Below are positions 1 through 11,875 of a stretch of DNA of 64,000 nt, in pieces. Made by a program: the position numbers and the translations under genes. Source of the stretch: Unio delphinus (taxonomy: Eukaryota; Mollusca; Bivalvia; Unionida; Unionidae); contig JAQISU010000096.1 of NCBI GenBank assembly GCA_029339505.1, positions 3,953,501 through 4,017,500 of the forward strand, given 5' to 3'. Each line of letters begins with the position of its first letter. Position 1 is the stretch's first letter. Below the pieces are notes generated by a model. It was not told where the DNA came from and searched no databases. It saw only the letters and a program-made list of their open reading frames with translations.

Positions 1-1331
1 GTTGAAACAAAAGTCTAATGAATGTTGTTTCAGCTGGAAATACCTATGATTGACAGGTGTTGTTTTATTTTGATATACCTATGTTCTGCCGATTTGTGAT
101 TTCTGGGAGCTTTTGTTTGCAAATTGGAAGATCAAAAGATTGGAGCCAATATCAAAAGACTACCAGACAATCTGGGAGTCTTGGCAATATGATGTTTATT
201 AGTAAATACATGTACTCATCAATAATACAATATTCACAAACCAGAATTGTAAAATTATTGACAATGAGCTTAATGAATGCATGAGACATACAAACTAAAA
301 ATGTGTCCATATAATAAACACATTGCCAACAGGATGCAGCTGAAATGCAAAGTTCTTAGTCCAACAATTGCCATAACTATGTTAAATTCTGTCAGAAAAT
401 GGTCTATGTCAAATCTGATGTAAGTCAATTTTATGTAAAGTCTTATACCAAATTTGATAAAAATCCATAGTCTTTTAAATGTTTTTGAGTGAAAACAAGT
501 TCTGCAATAGATCAGACCTGACAGGATGTGATAAATGGACATGGATACTTCTAAATGCTCTCCATATGTAAAGCAGGACAATACAATTAAAAAAAGTCCC
601 TCTAAGAGACTGATGATCTTCCCCTCCCCCCCCCAAAAAAAAGAAAAGAATTTCCAAAACTTCATGCCAAAATCATTTCTGCAAGGCCATAAAAGAAAGA
701 AAATGTCTAAATTAGGCATGCAAAGGGTCAGACCAAGAAGCACCTGAATACTAACCAGCATGAGGTGCAAGTTCTCTAGGACACTGATGAACAAGGGATA
801 CAACAAAGCTTGAACAGCTTGCCTGCAATAAACAAAACTTTTAACTGAAAATACTTAAAAGGGAATCCCCTCTATAAATCACAAACAATAACACAACCTT
901 TGTCATTACTGGAAAGGTTTGCTTTATGTAATGGTTAAAAGGTTAGCAAATATAACTGATAAACATATGTTCTTTAAAGACATGTTTCATTGTATTTACA
1001 TCCTTAAATATTTACATAAAATTACTGAAATTTACCAGCTTAAAAAAGCCTAAATGAAGGTAATTCCTTTAAATCAGTGCAAGAGTCCTTTTTCAAGAAA
1101 GATTGCTATGCAATGCCTACCATTAAATGCTGTTTCTTTTTGTGTATCACAGGATTACCTAATTTTAAGAATCAATCAAAGGAAAAACAATGTTCCATGG
1201 ATACTCTCCTTGGATTTTATTTGTACCACTTGTACTACTGTCATCTCTTTTAGTTTACATGAAGAATCCTTATTAATGGGAATAATGGCTGCTTTATTTC
1301 TTAAACCCTTTTTGCAAGTCAAATGCCCTAC
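1..1331 (-). other. Intron after exon 22 (partial)
   Basis: AT-rich intron sequence. I see no exon and no recognisable mobile element. A 178-codon open stretch on the minus strand (270-806) has no family resemblance and is low in complexity. Confidence 0.7.
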
Positions 1332-1421
1332 CTTTGTGCCAACACCAATACCACTCTTGATGAGTTCTGTTAAGCGTGGAATCAGTTCCGACAGCAAGAA
1401 ATCATCTACATATTGCACACA
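1332..1421 (-). CDS. ECPAS: ECPAS/ECM29 exon 22 of window (3'-most)
   Basis: 90 nt, 30 codons, phase 0. Reads [20 protein letters not shown] then [10 protein letters not shown]; human has [20 protein letters not shown] then IRSGVGLGTK. Acceptor TTCCAG, donor GTAGGG. The next expected exon (human GGCASVIVSLTTQCP) is not found in positions 1-1331, so the gene runs off the left edge with about a quarter of the protein still to come. Confidence 0.94.
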
Positions 1422-2019
1422 CTGGAATATAAAAAAACCACATCATACAGTTTGATAGATTATTCAGCTCTGACAGTGCCATATAAAGCAAAGTTCAACA
1501 TCTGTTTCAATTTCTATCAGCTAATAATTTCCTTCACAGCATATATGATTTATCAGGTTTATTAGGAATTTTTGCCATAAAAGTTTGGTATCTCATCTCA
1601 TCATTGTCGCAAAATCGTATTTCCAGACCTACAAGTTTCTAAATTACTTATAATGTATTCTTAACAGCTCAGGACATTCTTTCTATATCTAAAGCAAATG
1701 TTGTTATAACATAAAAACATCATGGGCTAATCAAATAATTGTGGATATATGGAAACTGTGGATAAAGGCTCTTTTATGACATTGTCTTTTAATCAAATAT
1801 TATAATTTTGTAAGTCTTCCCATTCAACAGTTTAATAATAACAAAGTCAACATATCTGGAAAAAAAACTTTAGTGAAATGCTGTCTTCCCTACTCAACAG
1901 TGGTACAATCCAAGAACCCTGAAAAGTCACCAGAGGTTAAAAAGTAGGTCAATGACTTGTTGTAATACCTCCAAAACTAAATTGCTCATTTCAAGTTATG
2001 TATGCAATATTATCTGAGA

Positions 2020-3711
2020 AAACAGCAAAAACCTAAGGTCATAATGTTCAAGATGAAAATGGAAAATGACTCACAAAAGTGAGTGACATTGCAGAAAGAT
2101 GGACTGAGTATTGTAAAGAACTCTAAAATATCAGTCCACAGAAGACCCAGAGGTGCTTGAAGTTCCAAACTCCACAAATGATAATGATTTCCCCATTCTC
2201 AAAGAAGAGGTGGAGTCAGCAATAAGAGCACTTAAGAATGGGAAGGCACCTGGAGTAGACAACATCCCAGCTAAACTTGTCAAGAATGGGGGGGATCAGT
2301 GACAGAGCTACTAACAAAAATCTGCCACAAGATCTGGCAGACAGGCAAATGGCCAACACAGTAGACACAGTCACTGATTATAACACTCCCCCAAAAATGC
2401 AATCTTCAGCTGTGCCAAAATTACAGAACTATCAGTTTTATCAGCCATGCTAGTAAGGTGATGCTGAAGATCATTGTGAACAGACTGAACTCACAAGCAG
2501 AAGAAATAATCGCTGAAGAACAGTCAGGATTCCAGAGTGGAAGAAGCACAACAGAACAAATATTCAATCTTAGGGTTCTGTGTGAAAAGTACTCAAAACA
2601 TCAACAAGACATCTATCATGTGTTCATAGATTTCATAAAAGCTTTTGACAGAGTATGGCATGAGGCATTGTAGGCCAAAAAGAAGAAGTACAACATTGGT
2701 CAAAAGTTGACCAATACCATCAAGCAGCTGTATGCCAAGGCTACTAGTGCAGTAATTGCTCAAGGTTCTGTGGGGGACTGGTTCCAGACAACATAGTATG
2801 TCAAGGCTGTCTCCTGTTACCAATGCTTTTCAATATCTAATCAGAGTGCAACATGAGTGAGGCCCTGGAAAACACTGTGGGACAGTCAGCATTGGAGAGT
2901 GTAACATCATCAACCTCTGCATTGCAGATGACATTGATGGGCTGGCAGACAGTGAAGACGAGCTTGCCACCTTAGTGGAGAACGTGAATGAAACATCTTC
3001 CAGATTTGACATGAAAAAGACAAAGCTGATGACAAATAGTGGCAAACAAATCTCAGCCAAGATTAAAGTTAGAGGACAGGAGCTGGAAACAGTGGGCCAG
3101 TTAAAATATCTTGGTTCCATAATCACCGAAGATGGATCAAGAGCAGAAATTTTGTAATGAGCAACACAAACAACAGCAGCTATGTCAAAGCTAAGAAACA
3201 TCTGGAGAGACAAGAATATGTCTGAAAACTAAAATCAGACTATTGAGAGCACTAGTCGTCTCAATCTTTTTGTATTCATGTGAGGCCGGGACCCTGACAG
3301 CAGAATTACAACGAAGAATCCAAGCACTTGAAATGAGATGCTACAGATCCATCCTTGGCATCTCTTACAAGGACCACATCACAAATGAAGAAGTGCATAA
3401 CACCATCAGGAACAAAGCTGGCCAATATGAAGACCTCACTACCACCATCAAAAAGAGAAAGCTGAAATGGTATGGCCATGTCGCTAGAGCCAACAGTCTA
3501 TCAACAACTGTTCTGCAGGGCAGCATCCAGTCTGGCAGAAGGAGAGGTAGATAGAGAAAAAAAGTTAACTGACATCACATAATGGACCAGGAAAAGTTCT
3601 GCGGAGGCACAGGCATTAGCACATGATTGAGAGAAGTGGAGGGAACTGGTCAGATCTTCAGCAGCACAGTGCCTCGATGACCATACTAGGTAAAGAGAGT
3701 GATGATAATTA
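2020..3711 (+). pseudogene. Decayed LINE (non-LTR retrotransposon) reverse transcriptase
   Basis: A 5'-truncated non-LTR retrotransposon in the sense opposite to ECPAS. In several frames one can read DIAERWTEYCKEL, then KNGKAPGVDNIPAKLVKNGG, SKVMLKIIVNRL, EEQSGFQSGRSTTEQIFNLR and FIDFIKAFDRVWHEAL (the RT palm region). Further on come the relic of VRQGCLLSPMLFN, then LETVGQLKYLGSIITEDG and KRKLKWYGHVAR. The YADD-type box is disrupted, and stops and frameshifts interrupt every domain. No endonuclease part is present. The element ends near TAGGTAAAG with a TGATGATAAT-like tail. RTE- or L2-like placement is uncertain. It lies in the intron between exons 22 and 21. Confidence 0.88.
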
Positions 3712-4531
3712 ATGTCATAATTGAAGCATGAAAGTAGGATTCTGTGCATAACTTTTGCCAATGGTGTGTAGTATCTACTAAACCAAACATGCTCATCAAG
3801 TTTCATAATTGTACACAGCAATGTCAAAGATAATGATAAAGCATAATGCATTAATCCCCAAAAAGAGGACACTGTAGTAAATGTGATCTCAAAACTCAAA
3901 TAAAATCAACAATTTGAAAAATGACAATCAAACTTTACACAAATGTTAAGTAAAAGCTTAAATTAATTTCATACATCACTGACTTGTAGCAATTCCTAAG
4001 CATTGGTTTTAATGTATTTAAATTCCTAAATATGACACCAACAGACTTGACACATATGGCAAAGAAATTTTACATCGGGTATTAAATATCTGTGATGAGT
4101 AACATTCACAAAATGGATCAAAACATGAACTTTTTCCCCCTCCCCCCAATTTACATTTCTCTAATTCAAATGTCAAGTACAACAGAAAACACATTGTTTC
4201 CAAGTCAATATACATGTCAGCTTTAAATGAATTTAGTTATAAATGGCCAACATTTTCTACAATCCCATTTGTGTCTTTAAAAAAAGTGTTCATGATGAAA
4301 CAAATATTCCTGTCCACATTTTAAATGTTTAGACAGACAATATACACAAACACACACACATGCTATCACTGGATTGGGCAACTTTGAGTAATTTATGAAC
4401 AAATGCCAACAATTATAATTATGCAATTCCTACTAGACAATATTATTTTTAATTTCTGTTTTAATCACATGATCTCTGAAACATACTTAACACTACACCT
4501 CTAACTTTCTAGATTCAGGTATGCAACTTAC
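3712..4531. other. Intron remainder before exon 21
   Basis: AT-rich sequence without recognised features, apart from a short CACACA run near 4,347 and a C-rich run near 4,136. Confidence 0.6.
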
Positions 4532-4591
4532 CAAATTAACAGTTTCCATCATGGGAGACATCTTTGAAGCTGCGATTCTGGCACTGTCCAG
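4532..4591 (-). CDS. ECPAS: ECPAS/ECM29 small exon 21 of window
   Basis: 60 nt, exactly 20 codons, phase 0: LDSARIAASKMSPMMETVNL against human [20 protein letters not shown]. Acceptor TTTAG, donor GTAAGT. A decayed LINE occupies the intron between this exon and exon 22. Confidence 0.93.
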
Positions 4592-4835
4592 CTAAAGGAA
4601 AAAAAGTTCAATCTTTTGTTTTTCTATAAAGACATCTTCACATATTCTCAGATTGTTCCAATTAATTATGAAAATATGTAAGATTCTAAGATTATATAAT
4701 TATAAGTTATCGGATTGGTCTTGATGTACATTGGGTACATGACATTTTGGCAATAGACAAATTAGTTTGCAAATCTACTATGCTAAAACAACCAGTCCAC
4801 TTACAATAACAGATATCACACAACAATAATTTGTC

Positions 4836-4890
<55 letters not shown>

Positions 4891-4910
4891 TATTTAAAGA
4901 GGATGACTCG
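4836..4910 (-). repeat. (ATA)n microsatellite with adjoining TTTATTTAAAGAGGATG
   Basis: About 50 bp of ATA trinucleotides runs directly into CTTTATTTAAAGAGGATG. Read on the minus strand this is a TTTAAATAAAG...(ATT)n end, a form typical of LINE or SINE 3' tails, so it is probably a very short retroelement stub. Confidence 0.6.
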
Positions 4911-5469
4911 TTTATCTTTGCTATTATAAATACTTATAATTTATTAGTAACTCATGATTTCTCTTTTCAATTACTGTAATATTTTATCCCTATTTAACAA
5001 GCAGCTGAAACTTATTCCACATCAATGTACCCGAGAACAAACAACATTCCTTAAATTGCTCTGTATTTGGTTTTTCTGTGGATGAAGATTTTCATATGAT
5101 GTTGACATCAACTTAACAAACCATTCATATATTTTATTGCCTTCTAGTTTTGAAAACAATGCTATTGATAGATATAGCCAACAGCTGCATCCAAAGAAAC
5201 ATATCCTTAATTTGTGTTTCAATACTACTGTAAATACCCCACCATAATAAATATAGTTTTATTTTTAACTCAACTTGATTCATAATTTCATTCATGGCAT
5301 GCATGAACATTTCATCTGAGCTAGATAATGATATAATGCACATGATACACCTGTTTTGTGACCTTAACATTTGAGCAATATTAGAGAACAGATAAGTACA
5401 TTTTCATTTGTGATTTACTAGAAGTCATCTTGTGGAAATCTCAAGTGAATACAACTTTTCGATCATGAA

Positions 5470-5900
5470 TGGTAACGTTAACAAGATTTTCATGATGACT
5501 GCTGTGGCAACCATATTTTGGATGCTAGATTGGATTTTTATTTAGGATCGGCTATAAGCAGTCTTTTATTGAAAATCCCAGCTTGATAAGATAGTCATTC
5601 AGGAGTAGTGATGATAATATGCTTAAAGCAGGACATTGCAGTGACCATCTTAGATATCAGATCGACACCATTTTTATTTAAGACCAATTAGACATCATAA
5701 GAAGTCTTCTAGTGAAATCCCAACACCATGACTTTCTGTCCAGAAGGCACTGGGTTAAAAAGATTTTCAAAATGACAGCTATGGTGGCCATATTGGACAT
5801 TAGATCAAAACTATTTTCATTTCAAACCAATTAGGCATCACAAGTCTTTCAATGAGAACCCCATATTGGTATGACATTCAATTTAGGAGGAGCAGCTTGT
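5470..5900 (+). repeat. Degenerate ~155-bp tandem repeat, cluster 1
   Basis: Three diverged units. Each carries a core like AAGATTTTCA..ATG.C..CTGTGG..CCATATT, then a spacing block with ATTTTTATTTA..ACCAATTAGAC and AAGTCTT....TGAAA.CCC. The same unit recurs at 6,365-7,100. No coding potential. Confidence 0.6.
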
Positions 5901-6364
5901 GGTGTACACATGTTAGCCTTTTTAAGCTGATTACTCAATCACTCATCAATGCACCATAAAAAGTATTTATGGTCCCCAAGTACACTGGTTCCCACTAGCT
6001 TTTGTAAATGTGTGGACAGAACATATAGAAATTCTTTGTTTATTAAATAAAAAATAAATTTTTGAAACACACATTTTTCCAAAGAAGTAGATTTCAACTG
6101 TAAAATAATATGTGAAGTAGATGGCCTTAAATGGTATTTTTGTCTTATCAACATAGAACATTTATTTTAGTAAATATAAGATATAAAACTGCTATAAGAG
6201 AATAATTAGGCATTAAATTAACAGAACACCTTTGAGGATAATATTGACTGATAAAATAATGCACACCCCTTTTTATTGCTTTATTTAAATTTATTGTGAC
6301 TGATGTACCTGGAAGAAAAGTCAATAAATAGGCATGTGTAAGATATAATTAAAAAAACTGTAAT

Positions 6365-7100
6365 GGTTGTTTTGACTACCCATTCTGGCAATGAAGCAGT
6401 AACAATGTTTTCAACAAGACTAGCACGGCAGGTACTCTGACATACCAATCACCAAAATTTTCATTTAGGAGCAAGATGGGTCATAAGAAGTCTTTCAATT
6501 AAAACCTAATTTCACTAAAATCATCAATTCAGAACAAGTAACTATAACTTGATTATCATTATGCCCACTATGTCGGCCATATTGGATACCTAATCAAAAC
6601 CATTTTTATAAAGGATGATACAGACATGACAAAAAGTCTTTCTGTAAAATCCCCAGCTTAATATGACTATCCATTCTGTAGGAATAAACAAGATTTCCAG
6701 GAAGGCTACTGTGGTCACCATACTGGACATGGGAAGATTTTTCTTACTGAAAACTCCATGTTAATACAGCTGTAGCAATAGCAAAAATTACATGAAGTCC
6801 TCCATGGTGATACAGCCATAGCAATAGCAAAAATTACATGAAGTCCTCCACAGTGATACAGCCATAGCAATAGCAAGAATTTCATGTAGTCCTCCATGGT
6901 GACCACGTTGAATGTCAGATCATTAACACTTTCATTCAGAACTAACTGAATTTTAACTTTGCTCTAAGAAATCCCAATGCTGATATAACCATCCATTCAG
7001 AAGAATAACTGATTACAATATTTTCAAGATGGCTACTGTGGTGAGTATCCAAGGATCATTATTATTATTCATGACCAATTAGACCTTGTAATGAGCATAT
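6365..7100 (+). repeat. Degenerate ~155-bp tandem repeat, cluster 2
   Basis: Four to five diverged units of the family seen at 5,470-5,900, with blocks such as CAAGATGGCTACTGTGGT, GGCCATATTGGATACC and AAGTCTTTC. One unit is internally expanded by a 46-bp triplication. Confidence 0.6.
6768..6903. repeat. 46-bp tandem triplication
   Basis: Three copies of a 46-bp unit containing AGCAATAGCAAAAATTACAT and GAAGTCCTCCATGGTGATAC, with a few substitutions. It lies within the larger degenerate cluster. Confidence 0.8.
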
Positions 7101-7226
7101 GTTTAAAGTTTCATGGCAATGCTCTCAGTGGTTTTTGTGGAATAGCAATAATAACAAACATTTGCTAATGGACAGGCACTGGACAACGTTACATAAACTC
7201 TTTTGGAGTCTATAACAAGGAGAACT

Positions 7227-7277
7227 ATTACTACTACTACTACTACTACTACTACTAATAATAATAATAATAATAAT
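7227..7277. repeat. (TAC)n(TAA)n compound microsatellite
   Basis: About 10 TAC/ACT repeats followed by about 7 AAT repeats, just beside exon 20. Confidence 0.9.
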
Positions 7278-7323
7278 GTTATGGACTTAATTTTGTTTAA
7301 AAGACTCAAAATAAAGACTATAC

Positions 7324-7486
7324 CTTGTTCTGGACCTCTACATTGCTGGCCACTTGTAGACTGAGGTAGTTCATAACCTGGGGTTCCAAACCACTGACTG
7401 CCTCCAAAAGAGTGGGAACCAAAACAGGAATCAGAGGCTTCAAAAGGGGACCAGCATTCTTACTTATCTTCAGGATGGTATTCAAG
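7324..7486 (-). CDS. ECPAS: ECPAS/ECM29 exon 20 of window
   Basis: 163 nt: one base plus 54 codons. Reads [20 protein letters not shown], then [20 protein letters not shown] and [13 protein letters not shown]. Human has [20 protein letters not shown] and [20 protein letters not shown]. The LEPQV.NYLSL motif is diagnostic. Acceptor AACAG, donor GTATAG. Confidence 0.96.
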
Positions 7487-7814
7487 CTGTTAATTATAAA
7501 ACTCATGTGAAATCTAATGATTTTTTTCAATATTCAACAAGCACATTCTACATGAAAGAGTTAATGTGATCCTGTGATAGATGCTGTGAGGAAAAAATTC
7601 AGGAGGTCAGATGGGTAAGTTTGCATACTACCTCCCCCTAACCTCTGCTACTGTTAGTGTACCTTGAACAAGAATTTTGATAATGGGGTTTTTAAAATTG
7701 TATTTCAGTTCTACTAAGCATAGCTGAAAGCCTTGACAGAGATCAGTTGTTACTAAATGAGTTACATTCTTTAAATAATTTCCAGTGTTTCTGTACAAGA
7801 ACAAATTCAGTTGT

Positions 7815-7945
7815 GCCTATATGAATAAGAAAGCAAGCAATTAGCCAATCAGGTACATGTTTAGGCATTGCTATCAGAACAAATAAGGAAGAAATTAGCC
7901 AATGAGGTACATGTTTAGGTGTTGCTATCAGAATAGGCAAGCAAG
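7815..7945. repeat. ~61-bp tandem duplication
   Basis: Two copies sharing TTAGCCAAT.AGGTACATGT and TTAGG..TTGCTATCAGAA, followed by a GCAAGCAAGCAAGCAA run. Confidence 0.7.
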
Positions 7946-7989
7946 CAAGCAATTTGTTGTTTTTATTCAAATATGAAACATTATCATAC

Positions 7990-8065
7990 TAGGTTAGGTT
8001 TGGTTTGGTTTTTGTCGGTTAAATGCCACTTTTCAACACATGCTAGACTACACATGATACGTAGT
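7990..8065 (-). repeat. SINE fragment (3' body remnant)
   Basis: TTTTGTCGGTTAAATGCCAC followed by TTTTCAACACATGCTAGACT resembles the GGTTTAACGCCATTTTTCAG....GATAGGCTATACATGG body of the SINEs at 31.6 and 58.2 kb. Only about 70 bp remain. Confidence 0.5.
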
Positions 8066-8548
8066 TTTCATTTTCCTACCATTAATGCGATATAACCTAA
8101 TCAATGTAGAAACGTTTACTTTGTATCATAAATAATAATACACAGTTACAGAGTCTTTACCACTATTAATATCCTTTTTTTTATAAAAAGGGGCATAAAA
8201 CAGCCTTTACTCAAAATAGTCCTTTCAGATGCCTACCTCTAATGGCTTTTGCTTAGTCATGTTAATATGATTTTTATTAAAAAAAGTCAAAGTTTAAAAG
8301 ATTAAATAAGTGTACAATATTGAAAGGTTTCCTTAATAGCTATTAAATCTAACTAGGGCATCTACTTATGACCAAGATAAACTCTATAAAGCGTCATGAC
8401 TCTGAATCTACTAATTTTGTGCAATTGTACTTAAAAATAGTTGGTATCAATGTATGGACATGTTGATGGAAAGCAGCAATACAATATAATCCCATCAGCT
8501 ATTACAGTGGATTCCACAGTAAATGAAGCTCAATGTATATCCACTTAC

Positions 8549-8670
8549 CCGATTGCCCTGACCTCATTTACTCGACTCAGCAACCCATGCTTTAGTAGGC
8601 ATGGCAACACCAGACTGGTAGCCTTCTCTCCCACCTTACCATATGCAACATCACAAATCTTGATTGAGGT
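8549..8670 (-). CDS. ECPAS: ECPAS/ECM29 exon 19 of window
   Basis: 122 nt, 40 codons plus two bases. Reads TSIKICDVAYGKVGEKATSL then VLPCLLKHGLLSRVNEVRAI; human has [20 protein letters not shown] then LLPCLLDKGMMSTVTEVRAL. Acceptor TTTCAG, donor GTAAGT. Confidence 0.93.
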
Positions 8671-9859
8671 CTGAAACATTTGTCAACATAAATTTCTGAT
8701 TAAACCATTCTGTATAACATAAACCTTCCTTCCAACTGTCTGAGGAGACATGTCTTCAAACCACATCGTATTTGCAATATTATCCCGATATAATATCACT
8801 TAAGGATGTTATGTAAAGTATATGTATAATGTGAAGGCCTTACAGCAAATGCCGTGGCACAGAATGATTGCTACTGGCTTATTTAATAAAACATCAGCCT
8901 GTTCATTATTTGATATACTGTACCATATTTACCATATATACTTGGATACCATAAATGAATTTCTAAAGTAATTTTTTTGTGTGCACTGCATGTTCTGCGA
9001 AAGATCTTTGTTTTTGAGTTGGGAACACCATTTCAAATGTATTATTGATTATTGGCTGGTAAAATGGTTAATAGAGGCATCAACTGTAGGATTTAAAAAT
9101 GAAATCATTTGAAACTTGTATTCCAAAAATGCATTTTAACTTAAAATTGTATTAAAAATAAAACCTATTAAAAGCTGTTCGTTGTTTTTCACACCCTTTT
9201 ACCAAACTGCAAGCTTATGACAAACAAAATTAATAAATCTAGCTGCAATGCTGGAAACTGTAGAGTTAGCATTGCATTCAAAATACTTTAAATTCAAATA
9301 TTTGTATGTTATCATGCCTCTAATCTAATAATAAAAAATGTGTTCATCTGTTTTATTGCAGTATTCATTACACAATGCTTGTATCTATATTTATTTGCAT
9401 TGTAATAATTTAAAATGATACATCATACATTATAGACACAGAGTGAAGTGGTGTTTACTTATAAGCACAAAATAAACTTGTGTTTGCACAGTTGATTTGT
9501 TTAATAAAGCATTAACACCTGTACTGGACCAAAGTATTTAATACTGCTGAAGTACCTGTCCCAAAATAATCTTTAAAGTAGTATGCCCCCTCCCCTCCCC
9601 ACAATGAAATGATCATTCCCAAATGTGATCTATATTCATTTTTCTATTGAGACAATCATATCTCATGTTCAGACTGCATCAGTTCTGACAATGCTGAAGT
9701 TATGGTCATCAAGAGCACTCAGTTCTGACCTAGATTTGGTCAGATAATCCAGCAAGGATGTTTGACCAACATGATCATCGAGTCACAAGTGAGTGCAAAG
9801 ATGAGCACTAATGACACTTGCATTACACCCATGTGTACACACCAGAAAGATACTTAACG

Positions 9860-10225
9860 CTCCTCTTCTGACAATCATATACTCATTATTTCCACTAAAA
9901 TGAAGTCATATGGACAACATTCTTTTGCATACCATGTCCCAGCAATTTGAAATGAATTGCCCATTGAAATTAGACACAAACAAAGTGATCCCTTTCAAAA
10001 GTGCTCTTAAAACTCACCTTTTTCAACTGCAAGAACAAAAACTTAAAAACCTAATAATGTTTCTTACCTTAAATATTTTCAGCATTTTTTTATGTCTTCT
10101 AATTTCATGGTGCTTGTTTTGCTTTTTTGTTTTTTGTAGTCATCATTATAGATGTAAAGTGCTTAGAGCTTCTACAGATTAGGCACTATACAAAGTCCTC
10201 ATTATTATTATCATTATTATTACCT
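9860..10225 (+). mobile_element. LINE 3' end, copy A
   Basis: Contains the last codons of a LINE ORF2, with FKSALKTHLFQL preceded by a degenerate NCPLKLDT (a WNELP.EIR-like block). A 3' UTR follows with AAGTGCTTAGAGCTTCTACA, ending in AAGTCCTC(ATT)n. The body matches copies B (14.1 kb), C (32.2 kb) and D (55.0 kb). The 5' portion is truncated. This tail style is typical of CR1/L2-type LINEs. Confidence 0.8.
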
Positions 10226-10753
10226 TTAATCCCTCTAATGAACTATTAAGAACAGTAATGTTTGCATTTAATTAGGCATATATTTTGCCATCCAATGGAT
10301 TTTACAGACAGAAACACTGTGTACCGGGTATGTTTCTATTTAATATCAGTGTGGCTGTGATTATGTGAGTGTTTGCACAAAAGGTGTTTTGTGGTATTTG
10401 ATAATGCAAAGTCTACCAACTAGGTTTTGTCTGTTAGTATGTTAAATGCTTTGAAGAAAAATAGACAAACTATTTTCTTTAATCAGATTTTAATTTCCAA
10501 TCATTTTCTACAGACTTCTATGAAAAGTTTGCTTATTCTCCAATGGATGCCACTTTATTGCCAGGTGCACTGACCCTCATTGGGACCTCAAAACAATATT
10601 TTGGTGTCTCAAAAACCCCTCATACTGTCTGGGAATATTCAGGTATGTGTCAGGTGACTTTGGCCTTGAAATATCTTTTCAGTGATAAATGTATCTGCAA
10701 ATGACACCAATACCTCTTGAATGCTTTTGCAGCTAGTCATTCCATCATTTCAT

Positions 10754-10770
10754 GGGGGGGGGGGGGGGGG
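10754..10770 (+). repeat. Poly-G tract (17 G)
   Basis: An uninterrupted run of 17 G, with a second G6 at about 10,828. On the transcribed ECPAS strand this reads as poly-C. Confidence 0.9.
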
Positions 10771-11827
10771 TTTACTTTTTTTATGAATAACTTTGACCAA
10801 TGAAACTGTATTCTCAATGAATATATTAAGGGGGGAGGAAAATGCAGAAAATAAGACTAGGAAGGGCAAGCTATTGAGTATCATATTTGTGCCAATTATC
10901 TTACAATTGTGTATTATGATATTACTGTGTACTGTAAAGAAGCTTTGAAATAAATTCTTTATCTGTTGCACAAGATCAGTTTGGGTACACTGCTGTGATG
11001 TGTCCTTAGTCAAGGCAATTTGCTACAACTGGCTCAGCATAAATAACCTTTTTGTATTACTGTGCCATAAAACACCAAATTAAAGCTAATAAATTTAAGA
11101 TAGGAAATCAATAGACTACAGTTATAACAATATGAGGCCACCCCTGTATGTACTTCCTTAATGAAAACCATATATATTGACAATATCTGCAGATAACTCT
11201 ACACTCAACCATAATGTCAGCACAATAGATGTAAATTGAACTCAACATATTCTGTATCAAACAACTTTATCCTCTCTATTGTCTCCCCTTATGGATGTGT
11301 TCAGTGTGCTTTCATCACCCAAAATGCAGGAAATAACTTTTTTGTCATGTCTGTCAATTAATGTTAATGCTCTCACAGATTTAAATGTGACAACTAATGA
11401 CTAAGAAAGTGAGTTCACAAGATCTTTATCATTTAGGCAGAATTCAAACCCAAGGAAACTGCCTCCTACTCATCATGATTTCATTTAATATGCAAAGGTT
11501 ATGTCTGTTTCAGTATTATACAATTTGGCTACATCAGGCACCCTTTCAAAATTCCTGGCTTTACCACTAATTTGGAACTTTGTAGAGCAGCCATAAAATA
11601 CCCAAATAAAAAAAAACACCATATATAAAGGATTTTTGTACTGAATTTACTCTATGCCTCTGGGACTGCAGTTGTTGTTTTTTAGTGCAGCAAAATGTAA
11701 TGTTTTTAAGTAAAGTACAATCCAGTCTTTTTAATTTCTCATCTGAAAAGCAATGGACTTCATTAGATTTTCAAATTGTTTTGCAGCTTAATTGAAGGAA
11801 AAGATATCATTGAAGAAACTGCATTAC

Positions 11828-11875
11828 CCGACTCAAAGTCTTGCAGGCCAAGTCTGCAGCATTTCTGACACTCTC
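11828..11875 (-). CDS. ECPAS: ECPAS/ECM29 microexon 18 of window
   Basis: A 48-nt exon, 16 codons, phase 0 at both ends: ESVRNAADLACKTLSR, matching human ESVRKAAELALKTLSK. Acceptor TTTCAG, donor GTAATG. It is short enough to be missed by ab initio gene finders, and its loss would keep the frame. Confidence 0.93.

Larger units (their letters stand above)
4592..7323. other. Intron between exons 20 and 21
   Basis: Holds the ATA microsatellite and the two degenerate repeat clusters described separately. The rest is plain AT-rich sequence. Confidence 0.6.
7487..8548. other. Intron between exons 19 and 20
   Basis: Apart from the duplication and SINE remnant listed separately, no feature seen. Confidence 0.6.
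8671..11827. other. Intron between exons 18 and 19
   Basis: Contains LINE tail copy A and the poly-G tract. The remaining AT-rich sequence shows no recognisable gene or element. Confidence 0.6.

Noticed and set aside
270..806. 178-codon open stretch on the minus strand
   Set aside because: Hydrophobic, low-complexity composition with no recognisable motif; it lies in an intron next to C/T-rich runs and has no splice partner.
1054..1455. 133-codon plus-strand open stretch
   Set aside because: It overlaps ECPAS exon 22 in antisense and has no family resemblance; a shadow of the real exon.
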